The notes below the pieces were generated by a model that had not been told where the DNA came from, did not search any database, and saw only the letters and a program-made list of their open reading frames with translations. Shown here piece by piece: positions 9,628 through 20,458 of a stretch of 41,338 nucleotides of DNA (the stretch's first letter is position 1; each line of letters starts with the position of its first letter). The position numbers and the translations under genes are program-made. Source of the DNA: Prochlorococcus sp. AG-355-N16. Lineage in GTDB: Bacteria; Cyanobacteriota; Cyanobacteriia; PCC-6307; Cyanobiaceae. The DNA lies in contig QCEF01000009.1 of the NCBI GenBank assembly GCA_003278545.1, forward strand, positions 1 through 41,338, read 5' to 3'.

Positions 9628-9666
9628 TGTTCTTTATTAAAATATGTACCAATTATAACAGGATTA

Positions 9667-9864
9667 TTAATCCATTTTTTGAAATAAAAATGAATATAAC
9701 TTATCTAGTTCTTCAATAGTTAGCATTCCATAACTCCATAATAATATTGGTAATGGAGTGTTATTTTTTAATGATAATTTTATACCAAGTTCAATAGTAG
9801 ATTCATCTAAACCTAATACATTAAATAAATAACTTATCATTTCTCTGGATACATAATTATTCAT
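9667..9864 (-). CDS. DUF2949 family protein
   Basis: This is a 65-residue protein of the small cyanobacterial DUF2949 family. The support is the ordered pattern ISYLFNVLGLDESTIELGI, then NNTPLPILLWSYGMLTIEEL, ending with LDKLYSFLF. The PLPILLWSYGMLT stretch is the most characteristic part. The function is unknown; the predicted fold is helical and soluble. It begins 5 bases after the upstream flavoprotein hydroxylase gene, suggesting one transcript. The length is normal for the family. Confidence 0.75.
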   Translation of the reverse strand: MNNYVSREMISYLFNVLGLDESTIELGIKLSLKNNTPLPILLWSYGMLTIEELDKLYSFLFQKMD

Positions 9865-9869
9865 GAATT

Positions 9870-11027
9870 CTATTTAATTTTTGCGTAAATGAGAGATTTA
9901 GTCATTTGATTTAGGACTAATTTTCTCGTAAAAAGAAATTTATTTAAAAGTAAAAATGAAAATTTTCTAATTGGAAATAAAAAAACGTTTCTATTAGCAA
10001 AAATTGATATCAATGAGTCAGTTATAAAAATAGTGAAGATAATATCTAAAATCCTGCTTGAAAAATACTTAAATTTAAATAATATCAATTGCATTTTAGT
10101 AATAGCAGTATTTTTATTAAAAAGATCATAAATAGTATTAACATCTCTCCAACAAGTATTTAGACCCTGACCACCAACCGGATGAAATGTATGAAATGCA
10201 TCTCCTACAAAAACTAATTTTTTAAAATTTAGAACTGGTAAATTTAAGGATAATGAAACAGGAAAAATATTAAATTCGCCAATTATTTGGTCCAACTTAA
10301 ATTCATCTGGCAAGATTGTTGATAAATTATCCATTAAAAAATTCTTGTCAGAATTCAATCTTTCAATTGCCTTTAATGTACTAGAAGTCCAAATTACTTG
10401 ATATAAGTTTTTTTCTAATGGTAATAATGCAAGTGGGCCTTCTTTTCTAAAAATTTCATACGCACGCTTTTCACAATGACCTCTAAGAGAAACTTTAAAA
10501 GTTAAACAAGACTGACTATAAGATTTTTTTATGTCGACAAAATCTAAGGATTTTTTATCAAGTGAATTTGCTCCTGTTGAAAAGAATTGATAATCAAATA
10601 ATATTTTTTTACGTAACAATCTCTGTGGTGTCATAAAAAAAATATTTTCATTATTGTCAATCTCTTGAAAAAATACTTTCATGAGATCCGAATGTTTAAC
10701 TACCCAGCCAATATTCTCAGCAGAACTTAGATCATCATCTAAGTCAGAAGTTGATAAATTGGTAATAGCAGAAGTTACGCTATCTGAAATTGAAAGAGTA
10801 TCAAAGCCAAATAAAAATGGTTCTAATTTTTTCCACAGTCTGAATTTAGATAAGATTTTTCTTGTTGAGTGAGTAATTGCATATGTTTTATCTTTATCAA
10901 TTAATCTATCTTTTGTTAATAAATCAGTTAAAAAAATATTGCAATTGAATTTTGAAAGCGCAATTGAAAGTAATAAACCTGTGGGACCTGATCCAACAAT
11001 TTTGAAATTGAATTTATTTTTCATCAA
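9870..11027 (-). CDS. UbiH-like FAD-dependent hydroxylase
   Basis: This is a class A flavoprotein monooxygenase of the UbiH/VisC group, 385 residues. The N-terminal dinucleotide-binding motif is FKIVGSGPTGLLLSIALSK, and the second FAD motif is FVGDAFHTFHPVGGQGLNT near residues 272-290. In this group such enzymes hydroxylate aromatic rings of quinone precursors; in a cyanobacterium the substrate could be a plastoquinone or related intermediate, which is inference. The gene is 16 bases downstream of a conserved membrane protein gene, in the dapB-led run. The C-terminal 70 residues are hydrophobic and basic and may associate with the membrane. Confidence 0.82.
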   Translation of the reverse strand: MMKNKFNFKIVGSGPTGLLLSIALSKFNCNIFLTDLLTKDRLIDKDKTYAITHSTRKILSKFRLWKKLEPFLFGFDTLSISDSVTSAITNLSTSDLDDDLSSAENIGWVVKHSDLMKVFFQEIDNNENIFFMTPQRLLRKKILFDYQFFSTGANSLDKKSLDFVDIKKSYSQSCLTFKVSLRGHCEKRAYEIFRKEGPLALLPLEKNLYQVIWTSSTLKAIERLNSDKNFLMDNLSTILPDEFKLDQIIGEFNIFPVSLSLNLPVLNFKKLVFVGDAFHTFHPVGGQGLNTCWRDVNTIYDLFNKNTAITKMQLILFKFKYFSSRILDIIFTIFITDSLISIFANRNVFLFPIRKFSFLLLNKFLFTRKLVLNQMTKSLIYAKIK

Positions 11028-11043
11028 ATTTTATAAACATCAA

Positions 11044-11685
11044 CTATCCATTTAAATAAATATAGCAAATTTCCTCAAATGCTGGTCTTAATAAATAGGG
11101 GTACTCACCAACCCATAAGTTAATTTCAGGAAGCCAAGCATCGGTCAAATAAAAATCTCTATCAAAATTACGGTTATCAGATGTTATTAAACATCTAATA
11201 CTCGAACCCACTCTAATTTGACTGTGCTTATTTTCCATAGGAAAACTTAATTTTTCCAAATAACCATCTTCATCCTCTAATTCAAGTACTAACCAAGTCC
11301 TCTTGTTTTCTATAACTTCTAATCGACCTTGCCTATTAGATTGTTCTCGTGAACTTTCAATCTTTTCTGTTTTATAGATATCTGATATGTAGCCATCAAA
11401 TATAGAAAAAAATTTATATTTTCTTAATTGCAAATTTTTTCTACTTGATTCAAGAATTGGCCCCCAGATGATATACAAAAAGAAACCAACACATAGGAAT
11501 AACCAAAAATTATTAGTTTGATCTCCAGTCGAACTAATAATTAATGAGATAAATCCACCAATTGAAGAGACTATTACTCTTTGAAGTATTTTTCTGGGAT
11601 TACCCAACGCATACTTAAATTGACTTCCTGTACCGACAGCAGGAATAAGTTTTGAAATTTGACTTGAATTAATTGGAATTAACAT
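11044..11685 (-). CDS. Conserved cyanobacterial membrane protein
   Basis: This 213-residue protein looks conserved but I cannot assign a function; relatives in cyanobacteria are sometimes labelled as a phosphate transporter permease without convincing evidence. Two hydrophobic segments lie at about residues 35-52 and 60-78 (FWLFLCVGFFLYIIWGPI). A soluble C-terminal domain follows, beginning FSIFDGYISDIYKTE, then KRTWLVLELEDEDG, and ending with the WLPEINLWVGEYPYL segment. It starts 1 base after the dapB stop, so it is probably translated from the same message. Confidence 0.68.
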   Translation of the reverse strand: MLIPINSSQISKLIPAVGTGSQFKYALGNPRKILQRVIVSSIGGFISLIISSTGDQTNNFWLFLCVGFFLYIIWGPILESSRKNLQLRKYKFFSIFDGYISDIYKTEKIESSREQSNRQGRLEVIENKRTWLVLELEDEDGYLEKLSFPMENKHSQIRVGSSIRCLITSDNRNFDRDFYLTDAWLPEINLWVGEYPYLLRPAFEEICYIYLNG

Positions 11686-11686
11686 T

Positions 11687-12535
11687 TTAAAAAATCAATT
11701 TTTCAAGTCCGTAAACTAAAGTTTCATAATTACCAATTTTTTTAATAGCCTGTAAAACTCCTGGCATATAAGCCTTTCTATCAATAGTGTCATGCTTAAT
11801 TGTGTAAGTTTCACCAGGAGATCCCATAATTACTAACTGATGAGCGAGTAATCCTGGTAATCGTACAGAATGTATATTAATTCCTGAATCTCTAAGCCCA
11901 CCCCGTACACCTTTCAATGACTCAGACTCTTCTACTAACTTCTGATTAAATTTCTTTGGATATTCTTCAATCATTTCTGCAGTTTTTATACAAGTCCCGC
12001 TAGGAGAATCAGCTTTTTTATTATGATGCATCTCTATTAATTCAATATTGTCATAAAACCTTGCAGCTACCGATGCCGCCTGCTGAAGAAGAACCATACC
12101 CACTGAAAAATTAGGAATTATTGCACAACCAACTGATGCTTTCTGAGCAAAAACAGACAAATCTTGTATTTGCGAAGGGCTTAGACCTGTAGTTCCTACT
12201 ACTGGTGATACACCATATGCAATAGCTGATCTGGTATTTTCATATACAGAATCAGGATGAGTAAAATCAACCAGCACAGGTTTGATTTTTTCATTTCTAA
12301 AATTTTGACTAACGGAACATAAAGTCCCTTCAAAATCATTTGAAACAATAACATCACAATTTTTTACCTTCAATAATTCAGAAATATTTGAGCCATTGTT
12401 CTTTTCGTTTATGTCGATTGCCGCGACAAGTTCACAATCTGTAGAATTTAATACAGTATTAACAACTTCGCTACCCATTCTGCCTAAAGCACCGGAAACA
12501 AGTACTGGTATAGGTTTTTTAGAATTTTCAATCAT
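11687..12535 (-). CDS. dapB: 4-hydroxy-tetrahydrodipicolinate reductase
   Basis: DapB reduces the dihydrodipicolinate precursor with NAD(P)H in lysine and diaminopimelate synthesis. The N-terminal nucleotide-binding motif is [13 protein letters not shown] near residues 13-25. [11 protein letters not shown] and GTTGLSPSQ follow. The catalytic stretch [15 protein letters not shown], near residues 166-180, carries the conserved histidines and lysine. The 282-residue length is slightly above the enterobacterial protein and usual for cyanobacteria. It heads the minus-strand run that continues to 8055 and diverges from chlH across a roughly 100-base gap that should hold both promoters. Confidence 0.96.
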   Translation of the reverse strand: MIENSKKPIPVLVSGALGRMGSEVVNTVLNSTDCELVAAIDINEKNNGSNISELLKVKNCDVIVSNDFEGTLCSVSQNFRNEKIKPVLVDFTHPDSVYENTRSAIAYGVSPVVGTTGLSPSQIQDLSVFAQKASVGCAIIPNFSVGMVLLQQAASVAARFYDNIELIEMHHNKKADSPSGTCIKTAEMIEEYPKKFNQKLVEESESLKGVRGGLRDSGINIHSVRLPGLLAHQLVIMGSPGETYTIKHDTIDRKAYMPGVLQAIKKIGNYETLVYGLEKLIF

Positions 12536-12637
12536 TTTTTTTTAAAATTTTTTTTTAAAGGATGTTACACGCTATTTATATTGCACACAATAACGTCCTT
12601 TCATTCGTAGGCTGGTAGAAATACTTAAAGAAAATCA

Positions 12638-15600
12638 ATGTTTACGCAGGTCCGCTCAGCAAACCGCAGAGTATCTCCTGTTGAGGATAACAAACACAAA
12701 GTTGTAATAAAAGCAGTTTATGTTGTCCTTGAGCCACAATACCAAAATTCCTTAACGGAAGCTGCAAAGTCAATAAATAAAATGAATGGGCCAATAGGTA
12801 TAGACCTTAGCGGCTATCTTATCGAAGAACTTAGAAACGATAGTAATTTTGAAGATTTCAAAGAAGATATTTCTAATGCAGATATATTCGTAGCTTCTCT
12901 AATTTTCATTGAAGACCTTGCTCAAAAAGTGGTTGATGCAGTATCTCCATATAAAGACAAACTTAAAGCATCAATAGTTTTCCCCTCCATGCCAGAGGTA
13001 ATGAGATTAAATAAGTTGGGTTCATTTAGTATGGCCCAACTTGGTCAATCTAAAAGTATTATTGGAGATTTAATAAAAAAGAAAAAAGAATCTGATGGAG
13101 CAAGTTTCCAAGATTCTATGTTGAAGTTATTAAATACACTACCTTCAATACTTAAATATCTACCAGTAGAAAAAGCTCAAGATGCTAGAACATTTATTCT
13201 GAGTTTTCAGTACTGGCTTGGTGGTACCAATGAAAACTTAAAAAACTTCTTGTTAATGATTTCTGAAAAGTACGCTGTTTCAGAAATCATAAAAGATGAA
13301 ATAGAAGTATTCAAAATTCAAGACCCAGAAACATTCCCAGATTTAGGAATTTGGCATCCTCTTGCTCCTTGCATGTTTGAAAGTCTTAAAGAATATCAAA
13401 ATTGGGAAAATAATAGGAAAGATATTAATCTTAAAGATGACAAAACTCCAACAATAGGTTTAGTGCTTCAAAGGAGTCATATCGTTACGGGAGATGATGC
13501 TCATTACGTTGCTGTTATACAAGAATTGGAATACAGAGGTGCGAGAGTACTACCTATTTTCTGTGGAGGTCTAGATTTTTCTAAACCAGTTAATGAATTT
13601 TATTATGATTCCATAAATAAGGATCAACCCATAGTAGACGGAGTTGTATCTCTAACAGGATTTGCTCTAGTTGGTGGGCCAGCAAGACAGGATCATCCTA
13701 AAGCTATTGAAGCCCTAAAAAGGTTAAACAGACCCTATATGGTTGCCCTTCCATTAGTCTTCCAAACCACACAAGAATGGGAAGATAGTGATCTAGGATT
13801 ACACCCTGTTCAGGTAGCACTTCAAATCGCGATTCCAGAGCTTGACGGTGCTATTGAACCTATTATTCTCTCAGGTCGTGATGATGCTACAGGTAAGGCG
13901 CATACACTCCAAGATCGAGTTGATGTTATAGCTGAAAGAGCCATAAAATGGTCAACATTAAGAGTCAAACAAAGAAAGGACAAAAAATTAGCCATCACAG
14001 TATTTAGTTTTCCACCAGACAAAGGAAATGTTGGTACTGCAGCATATTTAAATGTTTTCGGTTCAATTTATAGAGTACTCCTTGAAATGAAATCTAAAGG
14101 ATATCAAATAGATGAACTTCCACGTAATTCAAAAGAATTAATGGAAAAAGTAATTAATAACCCTGAAGCAATGGACGGCTCTCCAGAGTTAAATATTGCT
14201 CATAAAATGTCAGTAAAAGAATACGAAGAGTTCACACCATATTCACAAAGACTTGAAGAGAATTGGGGTAAACCTCCTGGAAACCTGAATAGTGACGGAC
14301 AAAATTTACTTATTTATGGAAAACATTTTGGAAATGTTTTTATAGGAGTCCAACCTACATTCGGTTATGAAGGTGATCCCATGAGGTTGCTTTATTCAAG
14401 AAGTGCCAGTCCTCATCATGGTTTTGCCGCTTATTACACTTATGTAGAAAAAATCTGGGGAGCAGATGCTGTTCTTCATTTTGGAACTCACGGATCACTT
14501 GAATTTATGCCTGGTAAACAGATGGGCATGAGTGAAACATGCTATCCAGATTCTCTCATTGGATCATTACCTAATTTGTATTACTATGCTGCTAATAATC
14601 CCTCTGAAGCAACAATTGCGAAGAGAAGAGGATATGCTTCAACTATTAGTTATCTGACTCCTCCAGCAGAAAATGCAGGACTCTACAAAGGACTTAAAGA
14701 ACTAAGTGAACTTATTGGTTCTTATCAACAATTAAGAGAAAATAGTAGGGGTATTCAAATTGTTAATGCAATAGTTGAGACTTCTAAACAATGTAATCTT
14801 GACAAAGATGTTGAGCTCCCTTCAAAAGATGTAGAAGAACTCTCAATTGATGAAAGAGATTTATTTGTTGGTAATATCTATAAACAGTTGATGGAAATTG
14901 AAAGTAGATTATTACCTTGCGGTCTTCATACTATTGGAGAAGCCCCAACAGCAGAAGAAGCTGTTGCAACTCTCGTAAATATTGCATCATTAGAGAGAGA
15001 GCAAGAGGGATTACGATCTCTTCCTGGATTGCTAGCTGAATCCATAGGCCTAACTATTGAACAAGTTTATGATGGTAATAATAAAGGTGAACTCAAATTT
15101 GTAGAGCTAAATGAAAAAATCATAAAGACAGCAAGAGAGTCTATTTTTGCGATGGTCAACTCTTTAAAAATTGTTGATGGCAGAGTTTATTTAGAAAAAT
15201 CACTTCTTTCCAAATTGTTTGACTTTCTTAAAGTTTTTGGTTTGAATTTTCCTACCCCTTGGCTAAGGGTCTGTAACTTAAATGGATTTAATGAAGTTAA
15301 CCAAAAGGAATTAAATAAATTATTTGATTACTTACTTTTCTGCTTGGAACAGGTCTGTGCTGATAAAGAAATGGATAGCCTCATTAAAGCATTAGATGGG
15401 AATTATGTGATACCTGGACCAGGTGGAGACCCTATAAGAAATCCAGGTGTTTTACCCAGTGGTAAAAATATCCATGCACTTGATCCACAATCAATCCCTA
15501 CTACAGCAGCTGTAGCTGCTGCAAAATCTGTTGTTGACAAATTAATTGAGAGACAAAAGGAAGAGCAAGGGACCTGGCCTGAAACAATTGCATGTGTTTT

Positions 15601-16648
15601 ATGGGGTACTGATAACATCAAAACTTATGGAGAATCACTTGCTCAAATCTTATGGTTTGTTGGTGTAAAACCAAAACCAGATTCTGTTGGAAGAATCAAC
15701 AAATTAGAATTAATCCCTTTAGAAGAATTAGGTAGGCCAAGAATAGATGTAGTAGTTAACTGCTCAGGAGTTTTTAGAGATCTATTTATAAATCAGATGG
15801 CATTAATAGATCAAGCAGTCAAATTAGCAGCTGAGGCTGATGAACCATTGGAATCTAATTTTGTAAGGAAACATTCACTAGAACAAGCAGAAAAAGAAGG
15901 TACCTCTATCAGAGACGCTTCAGCGAGAGTATTCTCTAACGCAAGTGGAAGTTACAGTTCAAATGTTAATTTAGCCGTAGAAAATTCAACATGGGAGGAA
16001 GAAAATGAATTACAAGAAATGTATTTATCTCGCAAAACATATGCTTTTAATGCTGATAATCCAGGTGAGATGAATCAAAAAAGAGAGGTATTTGAGTCAG
16101 TAATGAAAACAGCAGATGTTACATTTCAAAACCTTGATTCCTCAGAGATTTCATTAACAGATGTAAGTCATTATTTTGATTCAGATCCAACAAAATTGAT
16201 TAAGACACTGAGAGATGACGGAAAAGAACCAAGTAGCTATATAGCAGACACTACTACTTCTAATGCTCAAGTCAGAACACTTGGAGAAACCATCAGATTA
16301 GACTCAAGGACAAAACTTTTAAATCCTAAGTGGTATGAAGGTATGCTCAAATCTGGTTATGAAGGTGTTAGGGAACTTTCTAACAGACTTAATTACACTC
16401 TTGGTTGGAGTGCGACAAGTGGTCAAGTAGATAATTTTGTATATGAAGAAACTAATGAAACATTTATAAATGACGAAGAGATGAGGAAAAGATTAATGGA
16501 TCTTAATCCCAATAGTTTCAGAAGAATTGTTGGGACTTTGCTAGAAGTCAATGGTAGGGGATATTGGGAAACTTCAGATGAGAATATAGAACAGTTGAAA
16601 GAACTATACCAAGAATTAGAGGATAAAATCGAAGGAGTTAAAGAATAA
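12638..16648 (+). CDS. chlH: Magnesium chelatase subunit H
   Basis: ChlH is the large porphyrin-binding catalytic subunit of Mg-chelatase, inserting Mg2+ into protoporphyrin IX at the first committed step of chlorophyll synthesis, together with ChlI and ChlD (not in this window). The 1336-residue length is typical. Family signatures seen are [14 protein letters not shown]-like text near residue 345, the [19 protein letters not shown] motif near residues 612-631, [19 protein letters not shown] near residues 925-945, and [11 protein letters not shown] near the C-terminus. The ATG at 12638 gives the expected N-terminus, with the conserved VYVVLEP region about 30 residues in. Transcription diverges from dapB, and the stop lies within an 18-base palindrome shared with folP. 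Confidence 0.98.
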   Translation: MFTQVRSANRRVSPVEDNKHKVVIKAVYVVLEPQYQNSLTEAAKSINKMNGPIGIDLSGYLIEELRNDSNFEDFKEDISNADIFVASLIFIEDLAQKVVDAVSPYKDKLKASIVFPSMPEVMRLNKLGSFSMAQLGQSKSIIGDLIKKKKESDGASFQDSMLKLLNTLPSILKYLPVEKAQDARTFILSFQYWLGGTNENLKNFLLMISEKYAVSEIIKDEIEVFKIQDPETFPDLGIWHPLAPCMFESLKEYQNWENNRKDINLKDDKTPTIGLVLQRSHIVTGDDAHYVAVIQELEYRGARVLPIFCGGLDFSKPVNEFYYDSINKDQPIVDGVVSLTGFALVGGPARQDHPKAIEALKRLNRPYMVALPLVFQTTQEWEDSDLGLHPVQVALQIAIPELDGAIEPIILSGRDDATGKAHTLQDRVDVIAERAIKWSTLRVKQRKDKKLAITVFSFPPDKGNVGTAAYLNVFGSIYRVLLEMKSKGYQIDELPRNSKELMEKVINNPEAMDGSPELNIAHKMSVKEYEEFTPYSQRLEENWGKPPGNLNSDGQNLLIYGKHFGNVFIGVQPTFGYEGDPMRLLYSRSASPHHGFAAYYTYVEKIWGADAVLHFGTHGSLEFMPGKQMGMSETCYPDSLIGSLPNLYYYAANNPSEATIAKRRGYASTISYLTPPAENAGLYKGLKELSELIGSYQQLRENSRGIQIVNAIVETSKQCNLDKDVELPSKDVEELSIDERDLFVGNIYKQLMEIESRLLPCGLHTIGEAPTAEEAVATLVNIASLEREQEGLRSLPGLLAESIGLTIEQVYDGNNKGELKFVELNEKIIKTARESIFAMVNSLKIVDGRVYLEKSLLSKLFDFLKVFGLNFPTPWLRVCNLNGFNEVNQKELNKLFDYLLFCLEQVCADKEMDSLIKALDGNYVIPGPGGDPIRNPGVLPSGKNIHALDPQSIPTTAAVAAAKSVVDKLIERQKEEQGTWPETIACVLWGTDNIKTYGESLAQILWFVGVKPKPDSVGRINKLELIPLEELGRPRIDVVVNCSGVFRDLFINQMALIDQAVKLAAEADEPLESNFVRKHSLEQAEKEGTSIRDASARVFSNASGSYSSNVNLAVENSTWEEENELQEMYLSRKTYAFNADNPGEMNQKREVFESVMKTADVTFQNLDSSEISLTDVSHYFDSDPTKLIKTLRDDGKEPSSYIADTTTSNAQVRTLGETIRLDSRTKLLNPKWYEGMLKSGYEGVRELSNRLNYTLGWSATSGQVDNFVYEETNETFINDEEMRKRLMDLNPNSFRRIVGTLLEVNGRGYWETSDENIEQLKELYQELEDKIEGVKE

Positions 16649-16661
16649 TAAATTTATTATT
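16644..16661. repeat. 18-bp perfect AT palindrome between chlH and folP
   Basis: AATAATAAATTTATTATT is a perfect inverted repeat that contains the stop codons of both convergent genes (chlH TAA at 16646-16648; folP stop on the minus strand at 16657-16659). It may act as a weak bidirectional terminator, but it has no GC stem, so this is speculative. Confidence 0.45.
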
Positions 16662-17502
16662 TTCTGTAAATCCTATCAGCTACTTTCAGGATTTGATAAT
16701 TTAGTTTGACGTTGTGAACCCTTACAATGTCAATATTAAATTGAGAACAAATACAACTTATTGCAAGTGTTCCTATATCCCTTTCTTTTGGATTTTTCTC
16801 ATTCAAAATTTCTCCTATAAATCTCTTCCTAGATGCACCTATCAAAATTGGCAAATTCCATTTTTTAAATACATCTAAGTTTCTCAAGATTTCCAAATTA
16901 TGAATGATATCCTTTGAAAAACCAATTCCAGGATCCACTATTATATTTCTTTCAGATATATTTTTTTCTAAAGCATTCTTTATTAAATTATCAAGCGAGC
17001 ACTTAACATCACTCAATACATTCTGGTAATTAGAGAGTTGATTCATATTTTGACTATTACCACGACTATGAGTTATGACAAATGGGCAATTAAATTTTGA
17101 TACAACATCCAAAATTTTTATATCTCTTCTTCCTCCAGTGACATCATTTATCCAGTTAGCACCATTTAAAAGAGCTTCATGAGCCACTTTAGAATTAAAA
17201 GTATCAATAGAAATTAAAACATCTGGAAATTCAGATTTTATTAATTTTAGATATGGGATCAATCTTTTTATTTCTATATTAGATCCAACTTCTATAGCCC
17301 CAGGTCTCGTACTTTGAGCACCAAGATCAATAACATCAACACCATTGCTCAAGAAATCGTTTACTTGATCTAAAACTTTTTTTGAAGAGTTTAATTCCCC
17401 ACCATCACTAAATGAATCAGGAGTTAAATTAATAACTCCCATAATTGAAGTTTTTTGGCCCCAGCCTTTTGGCCATGGATTTTTCTTATTGATAATTTGC
17501 AA
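16657..17502 (-). CDS. folP: Dihydropteroate synthase
   Basis: FolP condenses p-aminobenzoate with the dihydropterin pyrophosphate in folate synthesis. The TIM-barrel signatures are all present in order: [15 protein letters not shown] near residues 21-35, [42 protein letters not shown] and [12 protein letters not shown] near residue 225. The start is TTG at 17502, which lies inside the end of tpiA and creates a 17-base overlap; translational coupling is likely. The gene converges on chlH. The length of 281 residues is normal. Confidence 0.95.
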   Translation of the reverse strand: MQIINKKNPWPKGWGQKTSIMGVINLTPDSFSDGGELNSSKKVLDQVNDFLSNGVDVIDLGAQSTRPGAIEVGSNIEIKRLIPYLKLIKSEFPDVLISIDTFNSKVAHEALLNGANWINDVTGGRRDIKILDVVSKFNCPFVITHSRGNSQNMNQLSNYQNVLSDVKCSLDNLIKNALEKNISERNIIVDPGIGFSKDIIHNLEILRNLDVFKKWNLPILIGASRKRFIGEILNEKNPKERDIGTLAISCICSQFNIDIVRVHNVKLNYQILKVADRIYRK

Positions 17503-18211
17503 TTCTCGCGAAACTATTCGGATCTAATGAAGCCCCTCCAACTAACACCCCATCTATATCACTCATTGACATGATTTCGTCAATATTATTAGGTTTAACA
17601 GATCCTCCATATTGAATAATTACATCATCAAAACCTATTAATTTTCGAATCAAAGAACATATCTTATTAGCGTCTTCTGCCTCACATGTTTTACCAGTGC
17701 CAATAGCCCATATTGGTTCATATGCAACAATTAAATTATATGGATCTGTATTTTCTAATCCTTGTTCAACCTGTCTAGTAATAACTCTATCAGCTTCTCC
17801 TCTCTCTCTTTGCTCTAATGTTTCCCCTACACAAACTATTGGAGTAAGTCCACTAGATTGAGCAAAAACTGCTCTTTTATTAATTTGCTCATCACTTTCA
17901 CTAAAATATTTCCTTGGTTCACTATGTCCAACTATTGCATATGAGACACCATGTTCAAGAAGCATTTTTGGAGATATTTCTGCAGTAAATGCTCCTTGAT
18001 CTTCCCAATGAATATTTTGACTAGAAATATCTAAATATTCAAAATCAGAATGATCAGAAAAGGTTGAAATAGCTGTAAAAGGTGGAGCAATAACAACTTT
18101 ACGATCGTCTTTAATGTTTTTTATTAAAGGAATAAACTCCTCTAAATAGGATTTAGCTTCAGCACAAGTCATGTGCATTTTCCAATTACCAGCAATTACA
18201 GATTTTCTCAA
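17486..18211 (-). CDS. tpiA: Triosephosphate isomerase
   Basis: This enzyme interconverts dihydroxyacetone phosphate and glyceraldehyde 3-phosphate in the Calvin cycle and glycolysis. The substrate-binding Asn and Lys are in [10 protein letters not shown] near residues 5-14, the catalytic His is in [13 protein letters not shown] near residue 95, the catalytic Glu is in [13 protein letters not shown] near residue 165, and the phosphate-binding C-terminal loop is [12 protein letters not shown]. The length is 241 residues. The gene is followed by an overlapping folP and preceded, 52 bases upstream, by the S4-domain gene on the same strand. Confidence 0.97.
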   Translation of the reverse strand: MRKSVIAGNWKMHMTCAEAKSYLEEFIPLIKNIKDDRKVVIAPPFTAISTFSDHSDFEYLDISSQNIHWEDQGAFTAEISPKMLLEHGVSYAIVGHSEPRKYFSESDEQINKRAVFAQSSGLTPIVCVGETLEQRERGEADRVITRQVEQGLENTDPYNLIVAYEPIWAIGTGKTCEAEDANKICSLIRKLIGFDDVIIQYGGSVKPNNIDEIMSMSDIDGVLVGGASLDPNSFARIANYQ

Positions 18212-18263
18212 AATACTATCTCCAAGAAAAATATATTAATACAAAGTGAGTTGAATAAGCTAA

Positions 18264-18440
18264 CTATTCAAAAATTAATTCATTTTTTAGAAATATTACT
18301 TTATCTCCCTTGTTTAACTTCCTTCCTCTCCTAGTCTCTATTGAACCATTAACCTGAACATAACCGGATTTAATAAAAATTTTTGCTTCTCCACCAGAAG
18401 ATACCAAATTTTTCCATTTTAAGAATTGATCCAATTTCAT
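18264..18440 (-). CDS. S4-domain RNA-binding protein (58 aa)
   Basis: A 58-residue protein consisting almost entirely of an S4 RNA-binding domain. Visible features are MKLDQFLKWKNLVSSGGEAK at the N-terminus, the hallmark KSGYVQVNGSIETRRGRKL in the middle, and KGDKVIF near the end. Stand-alone S4 proteins of this size occur in many bacteria (YbcJ/RlbA-like) and are thought to bind structured RNA, possibly ribosomal. It uses an ATG start at 18440. It lies upstream of tpiA on the same strand and diverges from the ABC exporter. Confidence 0.85.
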   Translation of the reverse strand: MKLDQFLKWKNLVSSGGEAKIFIKSGYVQVNGSIETRRGRKLNKGDKVIFLKNELIFE

Positions 18441-18498
18441 TGTTTTTTATACCCAAAGATATTGATAAAGTAGGATAAATAATTAAATATATAATATC

Positions 18499-20205
18499 TT
18501 GAGACTAATACCACCAGTCAGACCATATTCAAATAGGTTTATCAAGGGGTTTATATGCATGCTTATTTACGTAGCTTGTTGGCCTTTATTAGCTTATTTA
18601 GCTGGAAACTTAATCCCAGCAATTGGGTCAGGGGATCTCTCAAAAGTATCTAGCATAATAATTAAGTCTTTATTTGTATTTTTAGTTCAGAAAACTGCTC
18701 AATTTGGACAGGATGTATACATAGCAAAACCATCCTTAGAAATTAGTGAAGTGATGAGAGGAAATTTATTTAGCAGAATTCAAAAAATAAAGATGAATTC
18801 TGTTGAAAATATTTCAGCCGGGGACATCACATATAGACTTACAGAAGATGCAGACAGGGTAAGCGAAGTTATTTATAAAACAGCTCAAGATACTATTCCA
18901 TGCGCTTTACAGCTGTTAGCGGTAATAATCTACATGTTTTATTTAGACTGGTCACTAACATTATCAACATTCGTTTTAGCACCATTGATTATTCTTTCAG
19001 TTAACAGTTTTGGAAGAAGAGTTTTAATAGCATCTGAAAAAAGTCAAGAATCAACAAGTAATTTAGCAGGTTTAATAGGTGAATCTATAAATGGAATGTC
19101 CACGATCAGAGCTTTTGCTGCAGAAAATTGGATTGAGAAAAGATTTTTTAAAAGATTAAGCACTAATAAAAAAGCAAAATATAAAACGTTAAAACTCCTT
19201 GCATTTCAACATCCAGTTGTAGGATTTGTTGAAGCATTTGGAATATTAGCAATATTAGGATTAGGAGCTGTAAGAATCAATGTAGGTCTTCTAACAAGCG
19301 AAGAATTTAGTAGTTTTTTTGCAGCAATATTAATGCTTATTGATCCAATAAGTCATGTAAGTACAAATTTTAATGACTATAAACAGGCAGAAGCCTCAAT
19401 AAATAGGTTGAAAAACATAAATCAAGAACCTGTCGAAGATGATAAAGAAAATTTAAGAAGGATATCCAATTTTGAAGGCAAAATAAGTTTCAAGAAAGTA
19501 AATTTCGCATATAAAAATGATAATCAAGTACTTAAAAATATCAATTTAGAAATTAAAAGAGGAGAAGTAACAGCATTTGTTGGAGCTTCTGGAGCTGGTA
19601 AAAGTACAATGTTAGCTTTGATATTAAAGTTTATAACTCCAAATAATGGAGACATTTTTATAGATGATAAAAATCTCAAAATGTTAAATACAAAAGATAT
19701 TAGAAAAAAAATTGCATTAGTACAACAACAGCCTTTTTTGTTTTCAGGAACTATTTTTGATGTAATAAGAATGGGCAGAAATTTCACCAAAGAAGAAGTT
19801 ATAGAATCAGCAAGAAAAGCAAACGCTCACAACTTCATTCAAAAGCTTCCCGAGAAATATGAAACTGAGATTACTGAAAGAGGAGCAAATTTCTCAGGTG
19901 GTCAAATCCAGAGGATAGCGATTGCAAGAGCAATACTCGGGAACCCCTCAATTCTTCTTTTAGATGAGGCCACAAGTGCATTAGATGCAGAATCAGAATC
20001 TGAAGTTCAAAAAGGGCTTAATAGAGCTATGAAAGATAGAACAGTTATTGTAATTGCTCATAGATTAGCCACTACTCAAGAGGCCAATAAAATAGTTGTT
20101 TTTGATAAAGGTGAAATTATTGAAGTTGGGAATCACATTGATTTAATAAATAAAACTGGAATTTATAAAGAATTATGTGAAAAACAATTAATTAAAAAAT
20201 TATAG
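18499..20205 (+). CDS. Half-size ABC exporter (MsbA-like)
   Basis: This is a fused permease-ATPase of 568 residues, the usual length of a homodimeric type IV exporter. The membrane domain spans roughly residues 15-290 with about six helices. The ATPase has Walker A GASGAGKST near residue 361, the signature FSGGQIQRIAIARA near 464, Walker B ILLLDEATSALD near 485, and the H-loop IVIAHRLAT. The export substrate (lipid, peptide or drug) cannot be read. I keep the TTG start at 18499 because the basic N-terminal segment RLIPPVRPYSNRF is typical before the first helix. However, a TATAAT lies only a few bases upstream, so Met-21 (18559) is an alternative. Confidence 0.9.
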   Translation: MRLIPPVRPYSNRFIKGFICMLIYVACWPLLAYLAGNLIPAIGSGDLSKVSSIIIKSLFVFLVQKTAQFGQDVYIAKPSLEISEVMRGNLFSRIQKIKMNSVENISAGDITYRLTEDADRVSEVIYKTAQDTIPCALQLLAVIIYMFYLDWSLTLSTFVLAPLIILSVNSFGRRVLIASEKSQESTSNLAGLIGESINGMSTIRAFAAENWIEKRFFKRLSTNKKAKYKTLKLLAFQHPVVGFVEAFGILAILGLGAVRINVGLLTSEEFSSFFAAILMLIDPISHVSTNFNDYKQAEASINRLKNINQEPVEDDKENLRRISNFEGKISFKKVNFAYKNDNQVLKNINLEIKRGEVTAFVGASGAGKSTMLALILKFITPNNGDIFIDDKNLKMLNTKDIRKKIALVQQQPFLFSGTIFDVIRMGRNFTKEEVIESARKANAHNFIQKLPEKYETEITERGANFSGGQIQRIAIARAILGNPSILLLDEATSALDAESESEVQKGLNRAMKDRTVIVIAHRLATTQEANKIVVFDKGEIIEVGNHIDLINKTGIYKELCEKQLIKKL

Positions 20206-20235
20206 ATCTATTTTATTTATTAAAAAAGAAAATCC

Positions 20236-20454
20236 ATGAGCGAAAACACAAATGATTCTGCAAATCCAGTTTTAACCTTTGAAGGGAAAAAATATTTAAT
20301 AAATGAACTTTCTAATGAAATAAAAGAATCTATAAAAGTTTTACAAATAGCTGAGACACAACTTAAGATGCATCAAGACACTCTCAACTTACTTTCAATT
20401 AGCAGAAACACTTTAGTTGATCAATTAAGAAAAAAACTAAAAAACCTAGAGTAA
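20236..20454 (+). CDS. DUF6447-like small protein
   Basis: A 72-residue protein with the layout of the DUF6447 family: a short variable start, VLTFEGKKYLINELSNEIKE, then a helical segment with VLQIAETQLKMHQDTLNLL and a C-terminal basic helix. Proteins of this type are widespread in marine cyanobacteria and their phages, with unknown function. It lies 30 bases after the ABC exporter on the same strand and could share its transcript. It ends 4 bases before the convergent carB stop. Confidence 0.72.
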   Translation: MSENTNDSANPVLTFEGKKYLINELSNEIKESIKVLQIAETQLKMHQDTLNLLSISRNTLVDQLRKKLKNLE

Positions 20455-20458
20455 AATT

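Noticed and set aside
13822-14022. Antisense open frame inside chlH
   Set aside because: It lies wholly opposite strongly conserved chlH coding sequence, and its translation has no family features; it is a shadow of codon use.
19524-19790. Antisense open frame inside the ABC exporter ATPase
   Set aside because: It mirrors the Walker A region of a clear ATPase gene and has no start signals of its own.
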